A DNA stretch of 64,000 bases from Telopea speciosissima (Eukaryota; Streptophyta; Magnoliopsida; Proteales; Proteaceae): NCBI RefSeq assembly GCF_018873765.1, contig NC_057918.1, positions 11,726,862 to 11,790,861 on the forward strand, written 5' to 3'. A program made the translations under genes and the position numbers. A model generated the notes under the pieces. That model saw only the letters and a program-made list of their open reading frames with translations. It searched no databases and was not told the DNA's origin. This document shows positions 21,755-34,541 of this stretch, in pieces (the first letter of the stretch is position 1; each line of letters opens with the position of its first letter).

Positions 21755-24700
21755 TCAACATGGAAATAACAAAAATGAGGGTTCTCTGTGAATCTTCCTA
21801 TTTACAACATTAATTTTGTTTAATTTTTTATCACACCACATCAATTGTTCACTTGTTATTCTTGACATGTTGAGAACCCTAGATATCAACTTCATATCAA
21901 CCTGAGAGAAGAACAATATCAAGTCTGATCTGTTTTCTTGCCTCGTCTGGAATCTCTTTGTTCTGTCTTCTTGTCTCTTCTGAAATATCTTTACTATGCA
22001 ATTCCCACTTCTTAAAATTTCTTTGAGCTTCTTCTCCTTCTGCATTTATTATTAAATAATTTGGTTAAAACAAAGATGACATTGGAATATATATCATTGC
22101 GATAACAGCCTTTCCACGAAGCGGGAGTAACACTGCGTACATTATGACCTTCTTTAAACCCCACAATGATGGAAAAGGATTCTGTCCAGCCGTGGCGGGA
22201 GCTGGACGGTCCAGTCCCAGCAAAAACAGGGGTGGGGCGGTGCTCCCGCCACGGCTGGACAGAATCCTTTTCCCACAATGGTGGGAGCCTCGTGTACTGG
22301 GTACACTTTTTTTTATTAATTAAAACAAGAAACTCATTCCAAGAATTAAAACAGAACAGAAAGAGAAAACCAACCTTTTGAACATTTGTCCGGAGTTCTG
22401 TGAGAAGATCCAAATCAGAAGGGTTCTGTAGTTCAACATGAGTTCTCCAAAAGCCCTTTAAAATCACAGTAGCTTCATTCTTATCAGCTCGAACAAACTC
22501 CCAGAATATCCTCATTGACTCCTGGAGGATCACAGATAGCATTTCAATTGTTATCGTATCTTTGCCTCCTCGTATTGGTTTCTTTTTGTCCTTAGAAGAA
22601 TCCTCTGCAAAAGCAATATTTGATCATCATTACTCAAGTAATTAAGAAGAAGATAAAACTTCCCACATACGTAACATTAGTAATTACGTCTCTGTTACCT
22701 TTAATCACTGGAACTTGAAGAAGGTTACGAAGAAGGCATCGATTCTTGACATAATTTTGGACTCTGGGTCCTTGAAAGGGTTCATTTTCCATGAATCTTT
22801 GCATAAGAACTTGAAATTGTTGGAATTCATCAGCGACTTGATTGTATCTATGGAAGCCATAAGTGTCAGATTCCTGCAACTCTTGGGATTTGCCGAATTG
22901 CCAGTGAAGGATTTCCCAAGAAAGGCACATATGTCCCACGTACACCATTTCCAAATCATTCTGCAACTCTTCCATGAACTTTACAGTTGGGTCCACTTTT
23001 GCTGTTTGAGATTTGCCCAGTGAGAAATTGTTTGATAAGATGTTTGTGAGTCCCGGGATTGAAGATTTTCTATTGGAAATTGACTGTAGTGGGTCCTTCA
23101 ACTGGAGAAATCCTATAGAACATCGAATGTCACTAAAACATGTCAGTTTGTTGCTTAAGATTCAAAGCAATGAAAAGTGCATTAAACAAAAAATAAATAA
23201 AATGTTATGTTCTTAAGTTATAAGGGAAGCAGTTCTCTGTCTGGGAGCGTAGTCTACGCCAGCAGTCCTATGTGTCTATCTTTCTCCTCTTCAAAACAAG
23301 AGGGCAAAGGTGTCTTTTCATATGTGGAGAAGAGAGATAGACTCATGGGAGTGCTAGTGTAGGCCATACTTCTTGGACAAAGTTCTTTTTTCCTTATTTT
23401 GAAAAGACCCATTTTCTCTCCACACATTATGAAGAGAGAATCTCTTCATCCACCCCATATTTGATCCTTTGATTGAACTGGAAAAGAGTATTATCAGACC
23501 ATGACCAATAGGGGTTGGGATTTAATATGATGAAACCCGAGTCTAGTCATAGTGTTATATCACCATCAATGAAGAGATTCACTTTCTCTTCACCCTGGGT
23601 GAAGGAAAATTTAAATCATTTTGAAAACCCTTTTTTGCCGTTAACTTTTGGAGCAATCAAAAGAAAGAAAAGAGGGGGAGAGGAAATTTTTTCAGAAAAA
23701 AAATGATAAATTGATAATGGCATGCATGCATGCACACAAACATATAGATCTACAAACACAGCATGATTGGCATGGAAAGCAACTGTTACAAAAAGGGCTA
23801 GAAGGTAAGGGTATCATCTACAATATTTTATTTTTAGTTATTCTTTTCAAATTAGAGTTAGGTTAGTTTTTAGGACAATATAAAGAAAATGAATCCAAAT
23901 ATATAATTAAAACAAAGAGGACGTGGAGCTTTGATGAAGGGGAAACCACCCCCCACCAAGTCACCTTTTTTAATAGGAACAAACCAATGAATAAAGAGAA
24001 AAAACGTAGTTTATAATTTTTCTTACCTTAAAAAAGAAACTCAAACAAATGCTAATAATGATAAGGTAAAAGATTTTGTGCATGACTGTGTTCATACATC
24101 ACATTTACTTCACTTGTCTAACGAGCGAAAAATAGAGGCAGTACCGAGGCCATATATACACACGGCCATGCACAAAAACTCGGACTTTCACATGGTTTTT
24201 TTTTATTATTATTTTCTCTCTCTTCACCTAATCATATGGGGTCCATGTAAATGATATCATTCCCCATGTCTCTCTCGCATGTGGGGGTCTTCTCCCAACG
24301 CTAGCAGCATGGGAAACCCTCTCCCTAATAATATTAAGAGAAAGTGTTCCTTCCATTACTAATTCAGGTAAAAGGAGGGAAAAGATTATGAATCCATAAA
24401 CAAGGAGTTTTGAGGAGAGAAAAGGTTTGTGGGTCCCATCGTTTTTGTGTTTTAGTATTAGAATTCCTTCCCACATGAGCTTCATGTGGAAATATTTTCC
24501 TAATAATAAAAGAGCTGATTAGGATGATTTTTTGTTTGTTTTGTTTTGGATACAAATTAGGAAAATATTGTCTTGAATGTAATGGTGGAGCTTAAACGGA
24601 AGTGGGGAAAAGGTTTTGTGGAGGTTATTGGATGGAACCGTAGAAGTGGAGCTTCAACTAATTAGCAATTTGACTTGGTGACTCATTGGTGGGGGCCACT

Positions 24701-27700
24701 CTAGTGGGTGCAAACCTTACTCACCCTACATTGCAATTTTTGTTTTTAATTTTTCAAAATTTTTGGTAAAACCCATACATTGCAAATTGGGCTATGACAA
24801 CCTAAGTACAATCAAACAGGTTATTGGATTTAAAGATTGGATCTGGGCCCACCAGGGGTGTGATAAAAGGTTAAGCTTCGGCCATAAGGAAGTGAAGTAG
24901 GGCCCAAATAGATATTAAAACCCGTACAAAGTAGATGTATGGGTTTTTGACCAAACTTCCAGATCCCCATGGTCCCACCTGGGAAGTTTTCACCATAGTT
25001 CTCACTTACCCTATCGACCACGGACTATGATCAGACCGCGAAAATGATTGCCATGGCACTTAGTGTGTAAATTTTTATGTATAATTTTTTAGAAATCGTT
25101 TTAAAAAAACAAGACTCATGGGAGTGTTGGCATAGGCCACAATCCCGGATATAGAACTTTTTCTCATAATTTTTTTATATTCCCATGAATCCTACATTTT
25201 GTCCTCATTAAAACCCAGTGAGTAGGATTCCCCCTAATCAACGAAAAAATGATTCAACAAAACAAGAGTTATACTAATACCTCTAATATAAAAATTAAAG
25301 AAATAAGTTTTCCTCCAACCATAGAGGAGGATGGTTCACCCACCATCCTAGGGTTCAAAAACCCCACCTAGGGGTTTTAGTATGATCCAAAATAGTGAAA
25401 ATACCCTCCCCGACACCCATTCCTGCCCTCTCTTATCCTGCGGCGAATGGAATCCCATTCACCATGGGTGGAGGGAAACTAGGCCCAAAATTAAATATTT
25501 GAACCTTATTTTTTAAAAGTTATACAATAGTTTTCTTTTTTTTGGGGGTGGGGGTTAAATTATGGTTCTTTTTATTTTTTTGAGAACATTGACAAACAAT
25601 TGAAAAGCAAATTCAGGTATGAAAAGTAAACAACATAAATTAATCAAAAAAGAGGAAACAAAAAGTATGTATTACTTAGAATTTTGATGCTTTTGTGTGT
25701 GTAAGGCACTCATTTAAACATGACTTAAGGGTTAGTCTCTATTTTTCAAAACGAAAAAGAAATTACAGGTAAAGCTTAAAGACGATTTAGCTTCCAACCC
25801 CTTCCAAAAGAAAAAGAGAGCCAGAAAGAAGGTTCCCCATTGTGGAAAAAGTATACCATGGTTGGTTCCATAGTTGAAGGGATTTGAAGAAAAAAAAATT
25901 TTCCCTTAGTGGGCCTGGGCCCACTGATTTTCCTTAATGGGCCTATCGTAATAAGTTCATAATCATAAAACCCTCCCTGATGATAAATCACCAACCAGTT
26001 GGTTGACAGGTTTACCATATGTTTAGTTGCTTGGTGGGGTCAGAAACAAAGAATATCCAATGGGTGGACCTGACCTCTGAGCGGGCCCTTTTACAGGATT
26101 CAAAGTCCACCTATTGGACGGTTGAGATTAAAATAAATAAAAATTTACGATGGAGGATGTGAATAGGGAAACTCACCTATTGCGTACATCTTCTGGTAAT
26201 TCAAGATATCGAATTTTCGCATTCTCTCTCTGTAGCTCTTGTAGAATTTGTGCAGCTCGTTAATTCGATCTTCGTGCAAGAACTTCTCATCGATCTTCCA
26301 TGGTTTCAGATCTTCCATAACCCTTGGAGATTCTGATTCTTCTAATATGGTGGGAAGCCCTGTAGCTCTAACTTTCTTCAGTTCCATCTTTAGTTGTTCT
26401 ATCAAATCCTGGTGTTCCCATAGCGTTTCTAGATCGTTTTCGTCTTCAGGTTCTTGCATCGATGAATTCTCCATATTCTGCGTATTGGGTTCTTCGATTC
26501 TTCCTGGAATTTCATTCTTTTCGCCATCACCAAAGTCTTCGTGTGTTGTTTCTTCTTCCTCGTCATCCTCGTTGTCACTCTCAGATATAATTTCAATGTC
26601 CACCATTCTAGAATTCAGAAAATAGGGCTTCTGATCGGAAATTTGTCTTTTTTCTCTATGGACGAATTCTGATTCGTCTATGTCTCTGATTGAGTTAACA
26701 GACGAAGAAGACTGGTCGCTGATATCCATGATTTCGTTGCTCACCAAATTTGAATTCTGCAAAAGGGTCTCTTCCAAACTTTCGATTTCTGCAGTCATTT
26801 CTACGCTCTCTTCTTCATCGAAGTCCAATACAATTTCAGTTTGAGATGATTTCTCGAAATCTCTATCTGACAAAAACCCATCTTTTGGATCGAGAGAAAG
26901 ATTCTCAAGGGAGAATTCATCACTTGAACCGATTGATTCTGGGTACGAATCAATAGACAATAAGTCTTTTTCGCACAGGAACTCAATTTCTGTACGCTCA
27001 TCTTCCTTACTCTGAAAATGAACTTCAGAACCGACTAACTCTTTCTTGCCATAGAGCTGTTCTTGAGTCAGTGTCTCAGGCTCTGTTTCCCCTGCTTTAG
27101 AGTGAGAATCAATGGAGGAGTTCTCCACTATTTCTTCTTGAATAGATTCCGCTTCTGAATTAATTTGTGGAAGATCTTTCTCAAACAAGAACCCTCCCTC
27201 CATAATCTCTTTGTTGCTGAAAGAGCCATAATTTGAATCCGCATATAATTCGTTGACAGTAAAGCTCAAAACCTCTGGTTCTTCAATGAATCCGCAGAAG
27301 TGCTTCCCAGATGAGAACTGGTATTTACTAGTAGTGCTCACCGTGGGGGGCTTTTCTTCTGTGAGCACAGAGCCTTCGGATTCTTCATTCCCTAATTTGA
27401 TTTCTTGTGAAGTCTGATATTTAAACTTGAAACAGAACTTTGGAATATCATTCTCTTCAGGTTCATCAGAGTTCGAATCCTCAAATTTGGTAGTTTCAGG
27501 TTGGGCTGTGAAGCAATTCGAATCGTCTTTCTGAAAACTGTCTTCTGTGAAATCCTCAAATTTGGTAGTCTCAGGTTGGGCTGTGGAGCAATTCGAATCT
27601 TCTTTCTGAAAACCATTTTCTGCATGAAATCTGTCACACAAAAACTAATCAGGCTTCAAGAACAGAAGAAATTCATTCGACCCATCAAATAATTACACAG

Positions 27701-27797
27701 AATTTGCTTACCTGAAGATATATCTGCTAACGAGGCTGATCAGATAAAACATGAAGCCACTCACAGAAAACCAGAGAGCACAAACAGAAGGAACCAT
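21755..27797 (-). CDS. DUF1666 protein (L34Ae-type annotation), 5 exons
   Basis: Coding exons down the minus strand are 27797-27712, 27630-26177, 23112-22699, 22604-22375 and 22039-21755, all GT-AG and in phase, giving 822 aa. Residues ~4-27 are a hydrophobic segment (CALWFSVSGFMFYLISLVSR) that should anchor the protein in a membrane. Exon 2 encodes a long, very acidic, Ser/Glu-rich and probably disordered region. It contains a 25-residue tandem duplication around DSNCxTAQPETTKFED and an acidic SESDNEDDEEEE run. The conserved DUF1666 part starts near ETLWEHQDLIEQLKMELKKV, runs through KWKIDEKFL-like and HKFYKSYRERMRKFDILNYQ and the Trp/Cys-rich exon 3 (MCLSWEILHWQFGKSQ), and ends at RKIHREPSFLLFPC. 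Plant databases often label this family 'ribosomal protein L34Ae', but it does not resemble ribosomal protein L34. Function is unknown. Intron 2 is 3.06 kb and intron 4 holds a SINE with a nested MITE. Confidence 0.88.
22100..22316 (+). mobile_element. 3' part of an Au-like SINE, split by a MITE
   Basis: Flanking the nested MITE are the SINE tail blocks CACTGCGTACATTATGACC and TTAAACCCCACAATG on the left and GGTGGGAGCCTCGTGTACTG followed by GGTACAC and a T run on the right. The 5' half of the SINE is missing. It sits in the last intron of the DUF1666 gene, on the opposite strand. Confidence 0.7.
22172..22272. mobile_element. Hairpin MITE with perfect 32-bp inverted repeats
   Basis: Positions 22171-22202 are the exact reverse complement of 22242-22273 (GGAAAAGGATTCTGTCCAGC... 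at the left). Only about 39 bp lie between the arms. The flanks CCACAATGATG and CCACAATGGTG are an 11-bp duplication with one mismatch, the size made by Mutator-like transposases. No mutation separates the arms, so insertion is recent or the hairpin is kept uniform. Confidence 0.88.
23226..23391. mobile_element. MITE, family F copy 1 (in DUF1666 intron 2)
   Basis: The left end AGTTCTCTGTCTGGGAGCGT and the right end CTTCTTGGACAAAGTTCTTT are imperfect complements, with inner words TAGTCTACGCCAGCA and TGCTAGTGTAGGCC also pairing. The middle repeats AGACTCATGGGAGTGCTAG. Related sequence is at 47.9-48.1 kb, with a fragment at 25.11-25.17 kb. Confidence 0.65.
23425..23615. repeat. Dispersed repeat, copy 1
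   Basis: The stretch running from AGAGAGAATCTCTTCATCC through TTTGATTGAACTGGAAAAGAG to CAATGAAGAGATTCACTTTC recurs in the same order and orientation at about 31.29-31.48 kb. No terminal repeat or coding sequence is seen. Family unknown. Confidence 0.5.
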
Positions 27798-28686
27798 CTT
27801 CCTGAAAAGAAATTCAATAGCAGATCCTCTTCTCACCAAATCAAAGTGGGTATTGGAAATAAACATCATTCGGGTTGCTATCAATTCAATCCACCTTACT
27901 GCTCCTTAAGTTTGAAGTAAAGATTGAAGGATAGTTCATGAAACTCTTCATTTCCTCTTTGAAATTCACCCGAAGATGCAGGACTTTCTACCGGTAAAAA
28001 CGAAATTCCTGAAGAAGAAACCGAGAATTGGGGATTAACCAAGTCAGAAGGATTGAGAACTAACCTACCTAGCGAAATTACAGGGAAGAAAATGAGCAAA
28101 ACTTTCGAAGGGGAGAAAGGAACCCGTGAGCTACTCGGCTCTCGCGAAAATTTGGTTGCTTAGAAATCTGAAGTCTGTTATAGTTAGATATATAAAACGG
28201 TCACAGAAGATTTGTCAGTTGGAACTGTTGAAGAAGGAAGTGTCTCTCTATTTATTCTCTCCACGTTCTGAGAATGAGATGATCAAATCTGAAATTGGGG
28301 CAATACAAAATGAATATATATCATACAAAACTAAAGTGATAATTACAAAATAGATTTTTTTTTTTTTTTTTTTGGGTAGAAATTACAAAATAGAATTTGG
28401 TTCATGATTCAGGTGCTCTTGCCGTATCAGATGCTCTGCTTTTTAATCGTTGGATCAGTGTCAAGTGTCAACTACAAAACACCACCCCAAGATGAAGGCT
28501 TTCGTGGATAGAACAGTAATCATCTCGGTGAACGACTTTTACATCAATGGTGTCTCTGTCATTCTTGACCCTTCAGAGTTCAGACAGCCTTAAGAGGCAT
28601 AGCTTTCAAAATCGGGACCGGGAGAGTTGAGATCCTCTACAAGTACGTTCACCTGAATGTATGTTTTAGATGCTAACACCTGTCAA
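27798..28686. other. 5' side of the DUF1666 gene
   Basis: An acceptor-like TCTTTTCAG sits just before the start codon on the minus strand, so a 5' UTR intron with a leader exon further up (to about 28.25 kb) is likely. No other gene is seen. Confidence 0.45.
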
Positions 28687-28886
28687 GAAAATTATCCTCT
28701 TCAATTCTTTAAAGTGTGGCAGTGCATCAATGCTAAGTGGAGATGTCGACACCTGACAGTTGCTGCATCTAACGGTCCATATCAATGAGATCAAACTGTT
28801 GGATGCGACAGCTGTCAAATGTCGGCATCTCCACCTAGCACTACCGCACTGCCACACTTTAAGGAATTAGAGAAGATAATAATCCA
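28687..28886. mobile_element. MULE-type MITE, family C copy 1
   Basis: The left end GAAAATTATCCTCTTCAATT followed by TAAAGTGTGGCAGTGC is matched by the complement of the right end, GCACTGCCACACTTTAAGGA then GAGAAGATAATAATCC. Flanks CACCTGTCAA and CATCTGTCAA agree at 9 of 10 bases, a Mutator-like target duplication. Inner blocks GGAGATGTCGACACCTGACA and TGTCAAATGTCGGCATCTCC also pair. Non-coding. Confidence 0.85.
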
Positions 28887-31289
28887 CATCTGTCAAACTT
28901 GATTAATAGCTAAACGAACCTGAGTACTAGGGTTTATTTGGTTGTACCAAAAATACATGTGTTGCCTGATCAATCAAAGACTCGGAATATTTTATTCTGA
29001 CAAGTGTTGACACTTGAAGCGTACATTCTAGAGGATTTGAACTCGAACGAGGATGGGAGCCAATTCCAATTAGATCTTAATTTGTATAAAAAGAACAAAT
29101 GATCTCCATGTTGTGCTTTCTCACATTATGACCATATAGGTTTCAAATTGACATTCGGTCTCCTCCTTGATCATATAGGCCTTCTATTTGAAGAAATTCT
29201 GTGTCATTAGTAGTAGGGTAGGAGATTTCACTCACACTGACGTGTAAAATCCTTTCCTTAACAATAAATAATTAAACTTAAAAAAAATATAAATAAATAA
29301 GAGAAAGAAAAGGTAAAAGAATCAGTTTTCATACACGATTATGTATTTTAAACAGTCAACACTTCAACTATTCAATAGGAATGCTCGATTCAAATGCACC
29401 TATCAATCAACTAAAGTGTTGACTAATACACAATCTTTATGAAACTTCTTTCTAAAATAAAAAAACAAAGACCAAGAAACATTTCTTAAATAAAAATTAT
29501 AGGAGAAAATTTTCTTTCACCCACGGTGAAGAATTCACCATAAATCTAAGGACTAAGGTCATCAGTACTCCCCCCCCCCCCGGGGAATGCCCTTCATTGT
29601 TCCGTGACTTAAGTAAAATTCGGTCTAATACTCTTAAGTAGCAATCCATTTTAGAGGGGACCCAACTCAAAATTTCTTCCACTTTGTAATAATGGCGAAA
29701 TATTATTAGTAAAAAGCAAGACACTTATTCTATTACATGGATAAATGATGTGTCCATTCCGACGGTTAGATAGAGAGGCCATGATGTAGATTAGTCATAT
29801 ATCAAATTTCGATATCTAATTCAATCAAATACCTACCTCTATGTACATTAGCATATATATCCCATGTATTTTCATGCATGTAAACCAATAAACCAGCCAT
29901 TACCATGCACTCTCTCAACTCTAACCATGAAACATATATAGTTCAAATTGAAAAAATCATAAAAAAATTGACGGCTGAGATCTATTTAGTGATACTAATC
30001 GAACTTGATTCACCCGTTGAGTCCAATCCCCTTTTTAAGAACTAATGATAGGAGGTCAAGTGTGAACATGACTCGCAACTCGGGCCAACTGGACGATCAC
30101 AATTCATTAAATCACATTCCATAGCCATTTATTCGATAAGATGACCTTATAGATTGAGAATTAGATGGATTAAAAGTGATTGGATTGGAGCACTACATGT
30201 TGGTTAAGGGTGTCTTATACTGGTAACTGGATAAGTAGGTATATGCTCTGCTACTTGCATCTTCTTTGGGAGAAGAAGCTTTGGGCTAGCTATGAGAGGG
30301 GTTTGGATTTGGACCTTTGGGCTTACAATGTCTCATTGCAACCCGGCCACTAGGTCCTTCTGCACTTCGTTATACTTTTCAAATTCAAATAATATAAAGA
30401 AAAAGGGAAAAAGAATCTTACTTGATTGCATGTGTGGCTCTTGTGCTTAGATTCCAGAGAGACACATATGTGCGTTAATTTATCATCCTGTTCCCGGTAA
30501 AATAAAAAATGCCATCCATATTGATGCTCCTACGTACACACACATTGACCCCTACACTGGTGCAGAAGCCACAATATTAGACAATAATCTATTGCACAAA
30601 GATAAAATATGGAACGAAACTAAAGTCAATTCATTTATCATGTGGTAAGAAAAATGCAAATGACCCCAAAGCAAATATCTCAAAATTCCACTTCCACTTC
30701 TGATCATGAGGTAGGAAAATGTCATTTTCTCAAGAAATTTTGAATGGCTTGTTGTAGATAGAATGATAGTGTTTCTATTTCTCTTTCTCTTGTATTTTTT
30801 CTTAAATTTTTTTTTCACCTTGAGAAAAATATTTTTTTATTAAAAAAAAAACAGAAATAGAGAGAAAGAAAAAAACCTTATTGGAACATTGCTTTAAATC
30901 CAATCAACCAGATGGTGCAATTTATTAACTTTTGTTAGTTGGTAAAATGCTTTCAAGTGATGCAAATTATTCCTTGTTTGGACCCCAAAATGTACAGAAA
31001 TAAAACCAAGACTGATGGGTTTTTTTTCCTTTTATTAAAGAACCAAGACTGATGGTTACAACCTACAAGAACCTAGCATCTGTAGATGTCAATGTGTTTG
31101 CGCACGTGTGTGTTCAATTTCTTTAAGGAGGACATATTATATATATTTCGTTATCATCAAGAAAGGTGTTTCTCATGGTTTCTAGAAGCCATTGATAAGT
31201 ATTTTGCCATAAATTAAAAAACATTTCATGTTCCCATATCTCACATGATTTTTTTTATTAATTTCCTCCTGATAAGTTAGGATTCAGTT
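28887..31289. other. Intergenic, nothing recognised
   Basis: AT-rich with a poly-C run near 29.57 kb and several A/T runs. No RNA gene, exon-like frame or paired ends found. Confidence 0.5.
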
Positions 31290-31485
31290 TTTCTTAATCC
31301 ATGGTGAAGAGAGAATATTTTCATCTACGGGTTCTACTCTTTGATTGGACTGCAAAAAAGTATTGTATACTTTGAGCAATAAGGGGCGAGAGATAACTAC
31401 AATGTTCATTCTTCTTTGAGTCCAATTATAGCATCAAGTCATCATGGTCACATTCCAATGAAGAAAAGATTACTACACTACCCTT
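31290..31485. repeat. Dispersed repeat, copy 2
   Basis: Shares word order with 23.43-23.61 kb (GAAGAGAGAATATTTTCATC, TTTGATTGGACTGCAAAAAAG, CAATGAAGAAAAGATTAC). Diverged; family unknown. Confidence 0.45.
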
Positions 31486-31555
31486 GCATGGATGATACTC
31501 TTTACCTTCATTACTTGTAGTTTGTAGATATTCCTTCTTACATAGCCCTTATAGG

Positions 31556-31890
31556 AAATCTAATGGTGTCCAACCCAAAAGCCCGAGCTTAAGGGTGGAG
31601 AGGCTCTTCTAAGGTCATAAGCCAAAGGGATTAAACGTCTTTTCCATTCCTGGCCATGGAGCACATTCACTGTATCAATTTCCCCCAACTTTGGTCCATG
31701 GGTCTTTATATGACCGGTGCATAGACAATCCGTTCTGATAAAACCTAATGGCGTCCAGCCCAAAAACCAGAGCTTGAAGGTGGAGAAGCTCTTACAAAGT
31801 CATAGTCAAATCATCGTACACTACCCAACTGATGTAGGACTAAACTCCCTTTCCATTCCTAACCATGGAACGCATTCACTGTATCAAAAC
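31556..31890. repeat. Two direct copies of a ~150-190 bp module
   Basis: CTAATGGTGTCCAACCCAAA at about 31560 and CTAATGGCGTCCAGCCCAAA at about 31745 each lead to GGTGGAGAGGCTCTT-like and TTTCCATTCCTGGCCATGGA-like words, ending CATTCACTGTATCAA. The two modules are tandem but not equally spaced. This may be a fragment of a larger repeat. Confidence 0.6.
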
Positions 31891-32458
31891 CTCACCCATA
31901 GAAATAATATGGGAAAATAAACCTAATTGGCAAAGTGAAAATTCTTCACACTCTCCTTCCTCCCTGAAAATCTACTTTTTATGAACAAACCATGCAGCAT
32001 TCCCTCGACTATGTTTACATGCATGCCTTACATAATATTTTGGTCTCATGCCTCCATTAGCTTAGCATGAGGATTCAATCCCTCCCCTCCCTCCCCCCAC
32101 CCCCTCCTTTCTTTTGTAATGCGTAGCGATCCCCTACCCATATAATAGTTTGGTCCATGCCTTCTACTGAAAAAAGAATCTTCCTTTGGGCCGAGGTTGC
32201 GAGTTAATTATGTGTCCACATCGAGTATGTACGTTCACATGCATACATGCCTTATATAACGCATATTAGCGGCTGAGGTTCTATTTTGGAATTTTTTTTT
32301 TTTATGGTTACTTTGGATTTTTAGTATTGACCTACTCAGGTAGTATATTCTTTGCAGGTTTTCTCATGAGTCATTCATGGATAGCTTTCGTCCACACTCA
32401 CTGAAAAGAAACTTCTCAATGAAGATTTAGGTGAAAAAAAATTATCTACGATTAAAAT

Positions 32459-34541
32459 TGCTATCGCAGCGGAATGGTTCAAGATCTCGTATCTCATGTA
32501 TTAGAATTTATTGAACAAAAACAATTGATCAAACGGGGAAAAAATAGGGTTTTACTTTAGAACTGCAACTGAAGTTCATCTTCTAGATAATAGTTCTTTC
32601 ACATTGGAGTAATGATAGAAATCGATTGCAGTCAATCCTTTGATCCGTTGAACTTCAATGTGCATACACTTCGTCTTCACGAATTAGGGTTTTAGAAACC
32701 CTCATCTTCGTTGGGTCAATTACTAGAGAGCGACACAAAGAGAGATCAAAGGAGAGAGAGAGAGAGAGAGAGCTTGGCTAAAGGGAAAATAGTGTGCGTG
32801 GCTCTCCCTCCCTTGCTATGTATTTGGAAACAAATCACCACTCGTTAGGGTGTTGTTACCTGAACGGAGATGGGAAAGCAGTGGATGAGGATCTTGTACT
32901 GATTTGGTTATAAGCTTTACGAACTCAAACGATCTTCGAATATTTTGAAAGATTTCTGCACTAAAAACTCCACACCACAAATCCTTGAGAAAAGATGGAA
33001 TGCCATAGATAACACAAATACTTGGAGAGTAAAGAGAGAGAGAAAAAAATCTTGGTTTCCAATGTTATAGCCTTAGGATTAGAGGTCCTCTATATATAAT
33101 CAAAAACCCTAAGACCCCTTTGTAGACTCATACTATGAATCAACAAAGAGGGAAAGGGGGGAGAGAGTCAACCACTTAAGTAGCCGGCTCCCTCTCCCAC
33201 ATGCAGATTGGGTCTGGCTTGGGTTTGACCTCTCTCTTGTGGGCGGCTTGGACCTGACCTTGGGCCAATGTCCATTTTACAATATTAAATAGGAAAACCG
33301 TGAATAGAGTTTCCAAATTTGACAAGGAAGGAATTTCCTTATTTGTGTGTGCCTTATAAGATTTGCGAAATCTCTTGGAGTTATTAAATTCTTTTTTTAA
33401 AGAGTTACTATATTATACATTACTACAAAGAGAGGGAAATAGAATATTAAAATGATCGTCCATATCTATTAATCTAAACAAGATATAGATAAAAATAAAT
33501 TAGATAATTGACTTATTTAATTTTTTTCATTTAATTAGTCAAACATAATTAAATTCTCTTAATTACACAAACAACCTGCCACTAAATAATATCATATAAT
33601 GAATTATAAGGCATGTAAATTAATACCGCCTCACCCCAATTCATTGTACAAATCCATACCGAGACTATGTGATGATGATCAGACCAAAAAATAAAATAAA
33701 ATAAAATAAAATTTCAAATTATAGTTATAAGAAATTTAATAAAATAAGTAACTTTGTAAATCATTTACAAAAGCTACACTAGATCTACATTCCTATCCAA
33801 TTAAACACAGATATTCTCTCTACTTGATATTCTCCAATAAAGGATAGTGGATTCCATGTTGAACATCTATTTTGTCCACAACACTATCATGAATCCAATG
33901 CACCGATATATAGTCTATAGGACATCAACCCCTTGGTGTACCAAAATCCACAATATCACACTACTCGATAAGAATGCATGCGAGATTCTCACGTGATTCT
34001 TATTTTATACACATACATAATGTGTATTTACATTTGTGTCATAGAATCAATATTCCTAATAGTACACAATGCAAGGATCATATGAATAGAATGTCCAATC
34101 TTATCCTTAGTCGAGAAATAGTTTTAGGTGAAAACCTAAGTACAACCTTATAAGCCATGAATGAATTACATATTACGTATAAAATAAAATCAGCTAAAAA
34201 CTAATTCAGGTTTGACGAACACATAATTCAAACAACTTCTTTTTACATTGATTTGGGGAGGGGGTTGAAAGAAGGTTCGACTGAACAAGTCTTTTATTTT
34301 TGGGTAAGAAATTGAACAAGTCTATGCGCCTGTGTTTACTTGTTAATAACAACATTTATAGGACCCATTTTATGCAAAACTTGGAATTGATCTTGCGCGC
34401 AGTTTTCAATATCAATATATAAAATTTCAAACAAGTATTCATAATTTTCTTAGACAAGACTTGATGTACTTAAAAGGGTCGCATTCTCTCTTAGTGGATT
34501 AATTCCGGCCCAACATTGATTTGGTGATGGATTTTTCAACA
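32459..34541 (-). mobile_element. LTR of a copia-like fossil, minus orientation
   Basis: Read on the minus strand it starts TGTTGAAAAATCCATCACC and ends CCGCTGCGATAGCA, with TG...CA termini. A TATA-like TTATATATAGAGG near 33.1 kb points the same way, followed by a leader-like region. No internal coding region is attached, so it is a solo or truncated LTR of about 2.1 kb. It contains GA-rich simple sequence near 32.76 kb. Family (copia) is tentative and the ends are not confirmed by a target duplication. Confidence 0.5.
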
